Assembly: GCA_947483545.1 (NCBI GenBank)
Contig: CANKNP010000279.1
Location: 1-7,091, forward strand
Direction: 5' to 3'
Length of the DNA: 7,091 nt
Origin: Deltaproteobacteria bacterium
Lineage (GTDB): Bacteria; Myxococcota; UBA796; SXON01
Numbering within the stretch: the first letter of the stretch is position 1; each line of letters opens with the position of its first letter. Below the pieces are notes generated by a model. That model worked only from the letters and a program-made list of their open reading frames with translations, did not search any database and was not told where the DNA came from. Position numbers and translations under genes: made by a program. Below, one piece after another: positions 1 to 5,723 of the stretch.

Positions 1-40
1 GGGCCGGGATTGTCCACGAACCCCCCTCCGCCCTTGGGGA

Positions 41-60
41 CCTCCCCCCGGTGGGGGAGG
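41..60. repeat. GC-rich inverted repeat (hairpin) in the leader
   Basis: A perfect 8-base stem (41-48, CCTCCCCC, pairing with 53-60, GGGGGAGG) closes a 4-base loop. It lies about 135 bases upstream of the first gene. A direct copy of GGGGAC flanks it at 36-41 and 61-66. No T-run follows on either strand, so it is not a standard intrinsic terminator. It could be a terminator-like structure for a gene left of the window, or simply a product of extreme G/C tracts. The rest of 1-195 holds more G and C runs and no promoter or ribosome-binding site I can defend. Confidence 0.4.
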
Positions 61-195
61 GGGGACACTGCCGTCATCCTGACCCCCGTTGGGGGGCGCC
101 CGGGGGGGCCCGCCAGGAGTTCCGCGGCGTTCCCCGGCCCGCGACGACGGCCCCGGAGGGGAAGCGAGCCGCCCCCTTTCTGATTACCCCCGCGC

Positions 196-1191
196 ATGTC
201 CCACGCCATCGTGATCGCCGCCCACGGGGGGCCCGAGGTTCTCCGCTGGAAGGACCTCCCCGCGGCGCCCGTCGGCCCCGGGGAGGTCCGTGTCCGCGTC
301 ACCCACGTCGCGCTCAACCACCTGGACACCTGGGTCCGCCGCGGCGTGCCTGGCCACGATTTTGGGCTCCCCCGCATCCCAGGCAGCGATGTTGCGGGGA
401 TTGTAAAGGATGAAGGCGGAGAGCGCCGGGTTGTGCTCCATCCTTCGTGGGGCTGCGGGACATGCGCTCGCTGCCTCGCGGGTCAGCAGAACCGCTGCGG
501 GAACTTCCGCCTCCGGGGCGAGAACACCGATGGTGGGCTGCGAACCGAGGTGGTCGTGCCGGCCTGGCAGTGCCTCCCCGTGCCGGCGCACCTAAGCCTC
601 GCGCAGGCTGCGTCCCTGCCGCTCACGCTGCTGACCGCATGGCACATGTTGGTGGTGCGCGCGGGGCTGCAGCGCGGCGAACGGGTGTTGGTCCAGGCCG
701 GGGCGAGCGGCGTCGGCGTGATGGCCATCCAGGTCGCGAAATTGTACGGCTGCGAAGTTCACGCTACCGCCGGCACCCCTGCGCGGCGAGAGCACCTCAG
801 TGGCCTGGGCGCGACGCCTTGGGCCTACGATCAGGTCGGTAGCAAGGCGGGCGTGCGGGACGTGGACGTGGTCTGTGAGAGCGTGGGCGCCGACACCTGG
901 GAGGGCAGCGTGCGGGCGCTCAAATGGGGCGGTCGGCTCGTGATCTGCGGTGCCACAAGCGGTGCCGAAGGCAAGATCAACCTCCGAGCGCTGTTCTTCA
1001 AGCAGCTCAGCCTGCTCGGATCGACCATGGGGACTTCCTCCGACATGCTGGCGGCCTGGGCTGCCGTGCAGGCCGGCGCGGTGCGACCCATTGTCCATGC
1101 GGTCTTGCCGCTCGCCGAGCTTGCCGAGGGACACGCGATGTTGGAGCGCCGCGAAGCTTTTGGAAAAGTGGTGATCGAGATGCCGACGTGA
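196..1191 (+). CDS. Zinc-lobe medium-chain dehydrogenase/reductase (quinone reductase/alcohol dehydrogenase-like)
   Basis: This 331-residue protein is a full-length member of the MDR superfamily (NAD(P)H-dependent oxidoreductases with a GroES-like N-terminal domain and a Rossmann domain). The GroES-like part covers about residues 1-125 and the nucleotide-binding part about 125-270. Cysteines 87, 90, 93 and 101 (C-x2-C-x2-C-x7-C) form the classic structural zinc lobe. The Rossmann glycine motif GASGVG is at 169-174. The catalytic-zinc GHE motif is replaced by GSD (63-65) and the usual first cysteine ligand by Asn41, so this is probably a one-zinc, quinone-oxidoreductase-type enzyme. The substrate cannot be read from sequence. 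The ATG at 196 gives the usual MDR opening (an AIV strand, then a GGPEVL turn), but no good Shine-Dalgarno precedes it; a purine-rich stretch at 155-164 is too far away. Its stop overlaps the start of truD. A cytosolic location is expected. Confidence 0.9.
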   Translation: MSHAIVIAAHGGPEVLRWKDLPAAPVGPGEVRVRVTHVALNHLDTWVRRGVPGHDFGLPRIPGSDVAGIVKDEGGERRVVLHPSWGCGTCARCLAGQQNRCGNFRLRGENTDGGLRTEVVVPAWQCLPVPAHLSLAQAASLPLTLLTAWHMLVVRAGLQRGERVLVQAGASGVGVMAIQVAKLYGCEVHATAGTPARREHLSGLGATPWAYDQVGSKAGVRDVDVVCESVGADTWEGSVRALKWGGRLVICGATSGAEGKINLRALFFKQLSLLGSTMGTSSDMLAAWAAVQAGAVRPIVHAVLPLAELAEGHAMLERREAFGKVVIEMPT

Positions 1192-2111
1192 TCCCCTGGC
1201 AGCCTGGCTACCGGGCCGATGGTGCCCTCCCCCGCTGGACCGAAGGCCCGGGCGCGGGGGGCATGTGGAAGGAGGCGCCGGAAGACTTCGTCGTGGAGGA
1301 GCTGCCGTTGGCCGAGCCGACCGGCGAAGGCGAGCACCAGTGGTTTCGAATCGAGAAGGTGGGCAGGACGACGCTCGATGTCGTCCAGGCGCTCGGGCGC
1401 GCCGCAGGGGTGAGCCCAGACGCGGTCGGCTACGCGGGCATGAAGGACCGGTACGCGAAGACGACGCAGGAATTCACGGTCCAGCTCGGTAAGCCCATCG
1501 AGGTGCTCGATGGCTACACGATCCTGGCCGTGTCACGGACCCGGAAGCGGCTTCGGGTCGGCCAGCTCGCAGGGAATCGGTTCGCGCTGCGGATCCGGGG
1601 GGGAGATCTGGCCCGGGCGGCGGAGCGATGCGCCGCGCTGAAGGCTTCGTGCATGCCCAACTACTACGGGGTGCAGCGGGTCGGCGGGGAGGCGCCGCTC
1701 CAGGGCGAGGCGATCCTGCGGGGGGGGGGCCCGCGGCTGGTCTACAACCAGCTGAAGTTTACGTTGTCGGCGTATCAAAGCGTGCTGTTCAATCGCGTGC
1801 TCTCGCGGCGTGGGCGAGCGCGGTTGGAGGGGGACCTGGAGGTCGCGGGCGTGCCCACCGGCCCGATGTTCGGCCCGACGATGCCCTGGCCTACCGGGGC
1901 GGCGGCCGCGCTGGAGCGGGAGATCCTGGCTGCGGCGGACCTACCCGAGCACTGCTGGTCCCGCTTTCCGAAGCTCACCCAGGGGGCGCGTCGTGCGCTC
2001 TGGGTGCCCGTCGATCCCGTCGTCGAGGCCGATCCCGACGGCTCCTTCTGGATCCGGTTCTCTTTGCCCGCCGGCAGCTACGCCACCGTCCTCCTGGAGG
2101 AGATTCTATGA
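1188..2111 (+). CDS. truD: tRNA pseudouridine(13) synthase TruD
   Basis: TruD isomerises uridine 13 of certain tRNAs to pseudouridine in the cytosol. Family signatures are clear. The acidic N-terminal PEDFVVEE motif is at 31-38. The catalytic motif GYAGMKDRYAKTTQ is at 81-94, with nucleophile Asp87. AGNRFAL is at 128-134, NYYGVQRVG at 158-166, and the FNRVLSRR helix at 201-208. The C-terminal ending GSYATVLLEE resembles that of other TruD proteins. At 307 residues it is somewhat shorter than E. coli TruD (about 350), suggesting a trimmed insertion domain. The open frame extends upstream inside the previous gene, but homology begins only after the GTG at 1188. That GTG overlaps the preceding stop (GTGA), so it was chosen as start. 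An internal ATG at 1263 (residue 26) is an alternative and would still keep the PEDF motif. A run of ten G (1720-1729) lies inside the gene. Confidence 0.93.
   Translation: MIPWQPGYRADGALPRWTEGPGAGGMWKEAPEDFVVEELPLAEPTGEGEHQWFRIEKVGRTTLDVVQALGRAAGVSPDAVGYAGMKDRYAKTTQEFTVQLGKPIEVLDGYTILAVSRTRKRLRVGQLAGNRFALRIRGGDLARAAERCAALKASCMPNYYGVQRVGGEAPLQGEAILRGGGPRLVYNQLKFTLSAYQSVLFNRVLSRRGRARLEGDLEVAGVPTGPMFGPTMPWPTGAAAALEREILAAADLPEHCWSRFPKLTQGARRALWVPVDPVVEADPDGSFWIRFSLPAGSYATVLLEEIL
1720..1729 (+). repeat. Ten-base poly-G tract inside truD
   Basis: Ten consecutive G, followed by CCC, encode part of Arg178 and three glycines (LRGGGP, about residues 177-182) in truD. A homopolymer this long can slip during replication and would then frameshift the C-terminal 40% of TruD. 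It is also a common site of sequencing indel error. As given, the frame is intact on both sides, because the family motifs before and after it are in the same frame. Confidence 0.75.
2096..2102 (+). promoter_or_regulatory. Shine-Dalgarno site for the PPK2 gene
   Basis: GGAGGAG ends 5 bases before the ATG at 2108. It lies in the last codons of truD, where the repeated Glu codons supply it. This strong site together with the ATGA overlap fixes the PPK2 start and implies translational coupling to truD. Confidence 0.75.
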
Positions 2112-2914
2112 TTACCATCGTCAAACCTGGCGAGCGCTTGCGCCTCGCAGACGTGCAGACCGATTCCAAGGCCGGGTACGCGGGCAAGGACGACCCGCGC
2201 GCCGTCTCGGACCTGGCCAGCGACATCGCGCGGCTGGTCGAGCTGCAGGATCGGCTGATGGCGGAGGGGAAACAGTCCCTGCTCGTCGTGCTGCAGGCGC
2301 TGGACGCGGCGGGCAAGGACGGAGTGCTGAAAAAGGTCGCTGGACCCTTGGACTCCCGTGGGGTGTTCGCGTGGAGCTTCAAAGCGCCTGCGGGCGAAGA
2401 GACCACGCGGGACTACCTGTGGCGGGTCCACACCCGCTGCCCCCGGAAGGGCGAGATCGCGTTCTTCAACCGGTCGCATTACGAAGATGTGCTGGCCGTA
2501 CGGGTGCTGGATCTCGTGCCCAAAGAGCGATGGGAGCGGCGGTTCGCTCACATTCGCAACTTCGAGGCGATGCTCGGCGACGAAGGCACGAAGGTGGTGA
2601 AGATCTACCTGCACATCTCGAAGGATGAGCAACGGGAGCGTTTGCAGGAGCGCCTGGACATCCCTGAAAAGAACTGGAAGTTCGATCCCAAAGACCTCGC
2701 GACCCGGGCGAAGTGGGACGAATATCGGTCGGCGTACGAGGACGCGTTTCAGGAGACGAGCACAGAGGAGGCCCCCTGGCATGTCGTGCCGGCCGATCGC
2801 AAGTGGGTGCGCGATCTGCTCGTGGCCCGGCTGCTCGTGGAGACGTTGGAGGCGATGAACCCGCAATACCCGAAGCCGACCTACGACCCGGCGGCGATCC
2901 GGATCGACCCGTGA
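2108..2914 (+). CDS. PPK2-family polyphosphate:nucleotide phosphotransferase (class III-like)
   Basis: PPK2 enzymes transfer phosphate between polyphosphate and nucleotides. Class III members can raise AMP or ADP to ATP using polyphosphate. The 268-residue length is right for a one-domain PPK2. The Walker A motif LDAAGKDG is at 65-72. The Walker B-like motif FNRSHYEDVL is at 120-129; FNRSHYEDVL, rather than FDRSWY, points to the class III-like group. The lid region around RLDIPEKNWKFDP (182-194) carries the expected basic residues, and a WDEY element follows at 203-206. It starts with an ATG overlapping the truD stop, behind a strong GGAGGAG site, and its own stop overlaps the next start (GTGA). 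Expected to be cytosolic. Nucleotide preference (AMP or ADP) is inferred from motif class only. Possible role: regenerating ATP from stored polyphosphate in starvation. Confidence 0.92.
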   Translation: MITIVKPGERLRLADVQTDSKAGYAGKDDPRAVSDLASDIARLVELQDRLMAEGKQSLLVVLQALDAAGKDGVLKKVAGPLDSRGVFAWSFKAPAGEETTRDYLWRVHTRCPRKGEIAFFNRSHYEDVLAVRVLDLVPKERWERRFAHIRNFEAMLGDEGTKVVKIYLHISKDEQRERLQERLDIPEKNWKFDPKDLATRAKWDEYRSAYEDAFQETSTEEAPWHVVPADRKWVRDLLVARLLVETLEAMNPQYPKPTYDPAAIRIDP

Positions 2915-3480
2915 TCCTCTTCACTTCCGCCGTCGCCCAAGAGCTGGGGGATCTCCCCGGAAAGCCCGTGGGTATCGGCCTTTGCGACGCGATGCTGGGC
3001 ACCGCAGCGCTGCTTCGTCAGCGGCGGCCTGCGTTGCTGGTGTTCGTCGGCACCGCAGGGGCTTTTCCGGGCGGACCAGCCATCGGCGCCGTGGTGCAGG
3101 CCGGCACGGTGATCCTCGGCGATGCGGCGCTCATGTTGGGCCTTGGCTACAGCCCGATGCACCCCGAGCTCCTCGCGACCCCGCCGCTCCCCGGCATTCC
3201 CTCGGTGGTGGTGCTGACGCAGCTCGCCATCACCACCGATCCGGGGCTCGCCGCTCGATGCGGCGCCCTCGCGCAGGTCGAGAACATGGAGGCCTACGGC
3301 GTGGCCCGCGCGTGCGCCCGAGCGGGTGTGCCCTGGGCGTGTGTGCTGGGCGTGACCAACCACGTCGGCCCGAACGCCCATGCCGAGTGGCTCGCGAACC
3401 GTGCGGCAGCGGAGGAGCGGGCGAGGTCGTCTGCCCGTCATGCAGCGCAGGTTCCCCCGCGCCGCGAGCTTACCGGTTAG
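2911..3480 (+). CDS. Short nucleosidase/phosphorylase-fold protein, possibly futalosine hydrolase-like (MqnB)
   Basis: The 189-residue protein looks like the PNP/MTAN superfamily, which cleaves N-glycosidic bonds of nucleosides. Visible signatures are a central FVGTAGAFPGG glycine loop (45-55) followed by an IGAVVQAG strand, the ribose-site motif VENMEAYGVA (123-132), and VTNHVGPNAHAEW (148-160) near the end. The VTNHVG form, with Asn150 where MTAN enzymes carry the acid Asp, resembles futalosine hydrolases (SN-VG), which act in the alternative menaquinone pathway. No other mqn gene is in the window, so this assignment is tentative. It is shorter than typical members (about 210-240), mainly because the first strands before the glycine loop are compressed. 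GTG 2911 was chosen because it overlaps the PPK2 stop and opens with a hydrophobic ILFTSAV strand. No strong Shine-Dalgarno is seen; coupling to PPK2 translation is likely. Confidence 0.72.
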   Translation: MILFTSAVAQELGDLPGKPVGIGLCDAMLGTAALLRQRRPALLVFVGTAGAFPGGPAIGAVVQAGTVILGDAALMLGLGYSPMHPELLATPPLPGIPSVVVLTQLAITTDPGLAARCGALAQVENMEAYGVARACARAGVPWACVLGVTNHVGPNAHAEWLANRAAAEERARSSARHAAQVPPRRELTG

Positions 3481-3487
3481 CGGCGCG
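3458..3487 (+). promoter_or_regulatory. GC hairpin spanning the nucleosidase stop codon
   Basis: A perfect 8-base stem (3458-3465, CGCGCCGC, with 3480-3487, GCGGCGCG) encloses a 14-base loop containing the palindrome ACCGGT and most of the stop codon. It marks the only gap of more than 10 bases between plus-strand genes. No T-run follows, so full intrinsic termination is unlikely. Partial termination, mRNA processing or 3' end protection between the enzyme genes and the lipoprotein genes is possible. Chance formation in GC-rich DNA cannot be excluded. Confidence 0.35.
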
Positions 3488-3496
3488 CCAACCCTC

Positions 3497-3500
3497 GGAG
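3497..3500 (+). promoter_or_regulatory. Shine-Dalgarno site for the first lipoprotein gene
   Basis: GGAG ends 6 bases before the ATG at 3507. It matters because the open frame runs much further upstream; this site and the signal peptide directly after the ATG decide the start. Confidence 0.6.
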
Positions 3501-3506
3501 TCCCGG

Positions 3507-3866
3507 ATGTTCGTGCTGCTCTCCCTCGTCGGATGCCTTTCCGCTGAGAGTTTTGATGATCAATTCGCCGGAGCGGAGTGCGCGCTCGTCTACGAGTGCG
3601 ACAAGGCCGCGTTCGAGAGCAACTACGACGATGTGGGCGAGTGCCAGGAGGACTTCGTGGATTATACCGAGGAGTACTACGACTGCTACCTCGAGAATTG
3701 CGAGTTTGACGCAGGGGAGGCCAGCGATTGCCTGAACGCGATCAACACCTCCGACTGTGAGGCCTACGCGGACGGCGACTACTTATCGGACTGTGACTAC
3801 GCCGACATCTTCGACGATTGCGACGACTCGGATCTGAGCGAGTGCCTGCTCGACGCACTATTCTAG
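3507..3866 (+). CDS. Cysteine-rich, highly acidic lipoprotein (first of a tandem pair)
   Basis: The product is a 119-residue protein of unknown function. It begins with a very short lipoprotein signal, hydrophobic and lacking a positive charge, ending in the lipobox LVGC (lipidated Cys10). The mature part of about 110 residues holds ten more cysteines (25, 31, 46, 60, 65, 75, 84, 96, 105, 113), suggesting a disulfide-knit domain exported across the inner membrane. By my count it has 35 Asp/Glu against one Lys and no Arg in the mature part, so it is strongly anionic and could bind cations. That role is inference. No known domain is recognised. It is clearly paralogous to the next gene, sharing the YEC, DVGEC and C-x-FDA motifs and every cysteine. 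The open frame upstream overlaps the nucleosidase gene and was rejected as coding. Only 5 bases separate it from the next gene. Confidence 0.85.
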   Translation: MFVLLSLVGCLSAESFDDQFAGAECALVYECDKAAFESNYDDVGECQEDFVDYTEEYYDCYLENCEFDAGEASDCLNAINTSDCEAYADGDYLSDCDYADIFDDCDDSDLSECLLDALF

Positions 3867-3871
3867 GCGCC

Positions 3872-4243
3872 ATGCGGTCCCTCTTCCTGCTGCTCGCTGC
3901 CTCTGGCGGCCTTTGGCTCGGGGGGTGCGCGTCCGCGGTCACCTTTGGGGAGGAGCTGAACAAGGCGACCTGCGAGCGGCAATACGAGTGCGCGCAGGGC
4001 GCGTTTGACATGTTGTACGGCGATGTTGGCGAGTGCCGCGACGCGTTGGACGAGGCCCAAGGCGCCTATTTTGCGTGTCAGCTGGTGAGCTGTTCGTTCG
4101 ACGCCTCCCACGCCAACCAATGCCTGCATGACGTCAACACCGCCGCTTGTGAGCACATTGTTGATGGCTCCGCTTGGGTCGTGTGCGACGAGGTGTTCGT
4201 GGACTGTGATGAGGACGCGCTCGCCGACTGCCTGGAGGAGTGA
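3872..4243 (+). CDS. Cysteine-rich acidic lipoprotein (second of the tandem pair)
   Basis: The product is a 123-residue lipoprotein of unknown function. The signal peptide has Arg2, a Leu/Ala-rich core and the lipobox LGGC (lipidated Cys19). Ten further cysteines are at 34, 40, 55, 69, 74, 84, 93, 105, 112 and 120. Their spacing matches the upstream paralogue exactly except for one interval (7 here, 9 there), including 15 residues from the lipid cysteine to the first structural one. Shared motifs are YEC, GDVGEC/DDVGEC and SFDA/EFDA. It is less acidic (about 23 Asp/Glu to 3 Lys/Arg), and overall identity outside the cysteines is modest, so the duplication is not recent. The ATG at 3872 sits directly before the signal peptide, though no strong Shine-Dalgarno is visible, so reinitiation after the previous gene is likely. 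A disulfide-stabilised envelope protein is the most that can be said. Confidence 0.87.
   Translation: MRSLFLLLAASGGLWLGGCASAVTFGEELNKATCERQYECAQGAFDMLYGDVGECRDALDEAQGAYFACQLVSCSFDASHANQCLHDVNTAACEHIVDGSAWVVCDEVFVDCDEDALADCLEE
4234..4238 (+). promoter_or_regulatory. Shine-Dalgarno site deciding the fni start
   Basis: GGAGG ends 7 bases before ATG 4246 but only one base before the in-frame GTG 4240. The spacing favours ATG 4246 as the true start, although GTG 4240 overlaps the previous stop in the same GTGA pattern seen upstream. Confidence 0.6.
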
Positions 4244-4245
4244 CG

Positions 4246-5355
4246 ATGCCGGACCCCCACGGGCCCGACGCCGCCCAGCTCGGCATCGCGTCACGAAAAT
4301 CGGATCACATCGCCCTTTGCATCGACGGCGACGTCGGGTTTCGCCAGCAGACTACGCTGCTGGAGCAGGTCCAGCTGGTCCATGACGCGCTGCCCGAGCT
4401 CTCGCTGGATCACATCGACCTCTCCGCGCGGTTCGTCGGGAAGTCCCTGCGCGCACCGCTGATTATCGCGGCGATGACGGGCGGTACCCCTGAAGCGGCC
4501 AGGATCAACGCAGATCTTGCGAGGGCAGCGGAGTCGTTCGGGATCGGGTTTGCGTTTGGGAGCCAGCGCCCCCTGCTCCTGCGGGACATCCGCGACGGGT
4601 ATTTTGTGCGGGACCGCGCGCCCACCGCGTTGATCCTTGGGAACATCGGAGTTGTACAGGCACGGGAGACCCCGACGGCACGGCTCCGCGAGCTGGTCGT
4701 GGAGACGGGCTGCGATGCGCTCTGCGTGCATCTCAACCCCGCGATGGAGGTCGTTCAGCCGGGCGGCGACCGCGATTTTCGCGGCGGGGCAGAGACGCTG
4801 CGGCGGCTCGTCGGCGAGCTTGGCGTACCGCTGATCGTCAAGGAGACGGGGTGTGGCCTGTCTCGCGGTCTCGGGCAGCGGCTCGTCGGGTTGGGTGTCC
4901 GGCATGTGGACACCTCTGGCGCCGGTGGCACCTCCTGGGTCGCCGTGGAGACCGCCCGCGCTTCTGCCGGGCAGCGTGCGCTGGGCGAGCGTTTTCGCGA
5001 CTGGGGCATCCCGACCGCGGCCAGCGTGCTCCAACTCCAGGGGTTGGGCCTGGAGATCTGTGCGACCGGTGGGATTCGGCACGGGCTCGACGTTGCGAGC
5101 GCCCTCGCGCTCGGCGCGACTGTGGCGGGGATCGCTCGGCCTTTTCTACAGGCGCACGCTCGGGGTGAGCTGCACGAGGCCATTTCTGCCGTCGTGGAGG
5201 AGCTTCGGGTGGTCTGCCTCTTGACCGGCGCCGGCGCTGTTGGGGAGCTCGCCCAGGTTCCGCGCGTCCTCGGCGGGGACCTGCGCGCGTGGCAGCCGTC
5301 CTTTGCGCCTCCGGTGCGCCCGCCCTCCGCTGCGTTGCCCGTCGATCCGGGCTAA
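4246..5355 (+). CDS. fni: Type 2 isopentenyl-diphosphate delta-isomerase (FMN-dependent)
   Basis: This enzyme interconverts isopentenyl and dimethylallyl diphosphate in the cytosol, using reduced FMN and Mg2+, and so feeds isoprenoid synthesis. The 369-residue protein shows the family motifs in order: RKSDH (17-21), APLIIAAMTGG (70-80), FGSQR (104-108), GNIG (132-135), HLNPAME (162-168), QPGGDRDF (171-178), the Lys199 motif VKETGCG, DTSGAGGTSW (222-231), and the FMN-phosphate motifs ATGGIR (273-278) and GIARP (295-299). Characterised members read H-L-N-x-x-Q-E in the active site. Here Met167 replaces that glutamine, while His162, Asn164 and Glu168 remain. The C-terminal 25 residues are Pro-rich and probably an unstructured tail. 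GTG 4240 is an alternative start two codons earlier. No other isoprenoid gene is in view. lapA follows after 9 bases. Confidence 0.94.
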   Translation: MPDPHGPDAAQLGIASRKSDHIALCIDGDVGFRQQTTLLEQVQLVHDALPELSLDHIDLSARFVGKSLRAPLIIAAMTGGTPEAARINADLARAAESFGIGFAFGSQRPLLLRDIRDGYFVRDRAPTALILGNIGVVQARETPTARLRELVVETGCDALCVHLNPAMEVVQPGGDRDFRGGAETLRRLVGELGVPLIVKETGCGLSRGLGQRLVGLGVRHVDTSGAGGTSWVAVETARASAGQRALGERFRDWGIPTAASVLQLQGLGLEICATGGIRHGLDVASALALGATVAGIARPFLQAHARGELHEAISAVVEELRVVCLLTGAGAVGELAQVPRVLGGDLRAWQPSFAPPVRPPSAALPVDPG

Positions 5356-5364
5356 GCGCACCCG

Positions 5365-5712
5365 ATGCGCTGGCAAACGATCCTCCGACTCACCATCGTC
5401 GCGACGGTCGCCCTGGGCGCCGTCCTGTTCACGGTTCAGAACAGCTCCCGCACGACCGGCCTGTCGTTCGATCTGTATGTGTACGCCTGGCAGTTGGACC
5501 GGCCCGTTGCCGTGCCCCTGCTGCTCTGGTCTACGTTTGGCGCCGGTCTCCTCCTCGCGGGTGTGTACGGCTGGAGTCGTTCCCGTGGGCTGGCCCGCCG
5601 GGTCGCTCAGCTACAGCAAGAGGCCCTGTTGAAGTCCGCGGGGCGCCCACTCGCCCCCGCGGCCAAAGCCCCAGACGCTGCGGTGGCGCCTGGAGATGAC
5701 TGGGGGCGGTAG
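5365..5712 (+). CDS. LapA-like (DUF1049) two-helix inner-membrane protein
   Basis: This 115-residue protein has two predicted membrane helices (about 6-24 and 48-70) joined by a short loop. The first ends in the LFTVQN motif typical of the LapA/DUF1049 family, where an Asn follows a Phe-rich helix end. After the second helix come basic residues (SRSRGLARR, 71-79), a short Leu/Gln coiled-coil-like stretch to about 90, and a Pro/Ala tail ending in an acidic DDWGR. E. coli LapA works with LapB in controlling lipopolysaccharide synthesis; whether this protein does the same is unknown, and the family name is all the sequence supports. No lapB is present in the window. No clear Shine-Dalgarno precedes the ATG; the gene lies 9 bases after fni and is probably cotranscribed. 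It ends 11 bases from the convergent gene. Confidence 0.8.
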   Translation: MRWQTILRLTIVATVALGAVLFTVQNSSRTTGLSFDLYVYAWQLDRPVAVPLLLWSTFGAGLLLAGVYGWSRSRGLARRVAQLQQEALLKSAGRPLAPAAKAPDAAVAPGDDWGR

Positions 5713-5723
5713 CGCCCTCCGGC

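Noticed and set aside
51..413. Plus-strand open frame starting with GTG in the leader
   Set aside because: It overlaps the MDR gene in another frame and its product is a Pro/Arg/Gly-rich string with no motif, as expected of a GC-rich shadow frame.
924..1187. Upstream extension of the truD frame inside the MDR gene
   Set aside because: TruD-like sequence begins only after 1188; the earlier part is an out-of-frame reading of conserved MDR coding sequence.
1628..2107. Upstream extension of the PPK2 frame across truD
   Set aside because: The PPK2 ATG at 2108 has a strong ribosome-binding site and correct family length; the extension is Gly/Arg/Ala-rich shadow.
2078..2866. 262-codon open frame antisense to the PPK2 gene
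   Set aside because: The sense strand has clear PPK2 motifs; the antisense product is low in recognisable structure and is explained by GC-rich codon bias.
2982..3506. Upstream extension of the first lipoprotein frame
   Set aside because: It overlaps the nucleosidase gene, and would bury the signal peptide and lipobox that begin at 3507.
4291..5082. 263-codon minus-strand open frame over fni
   Set aside because: Fni motifs on the plus strand run through the whole region; no minus-strand motif or start signal supports it.
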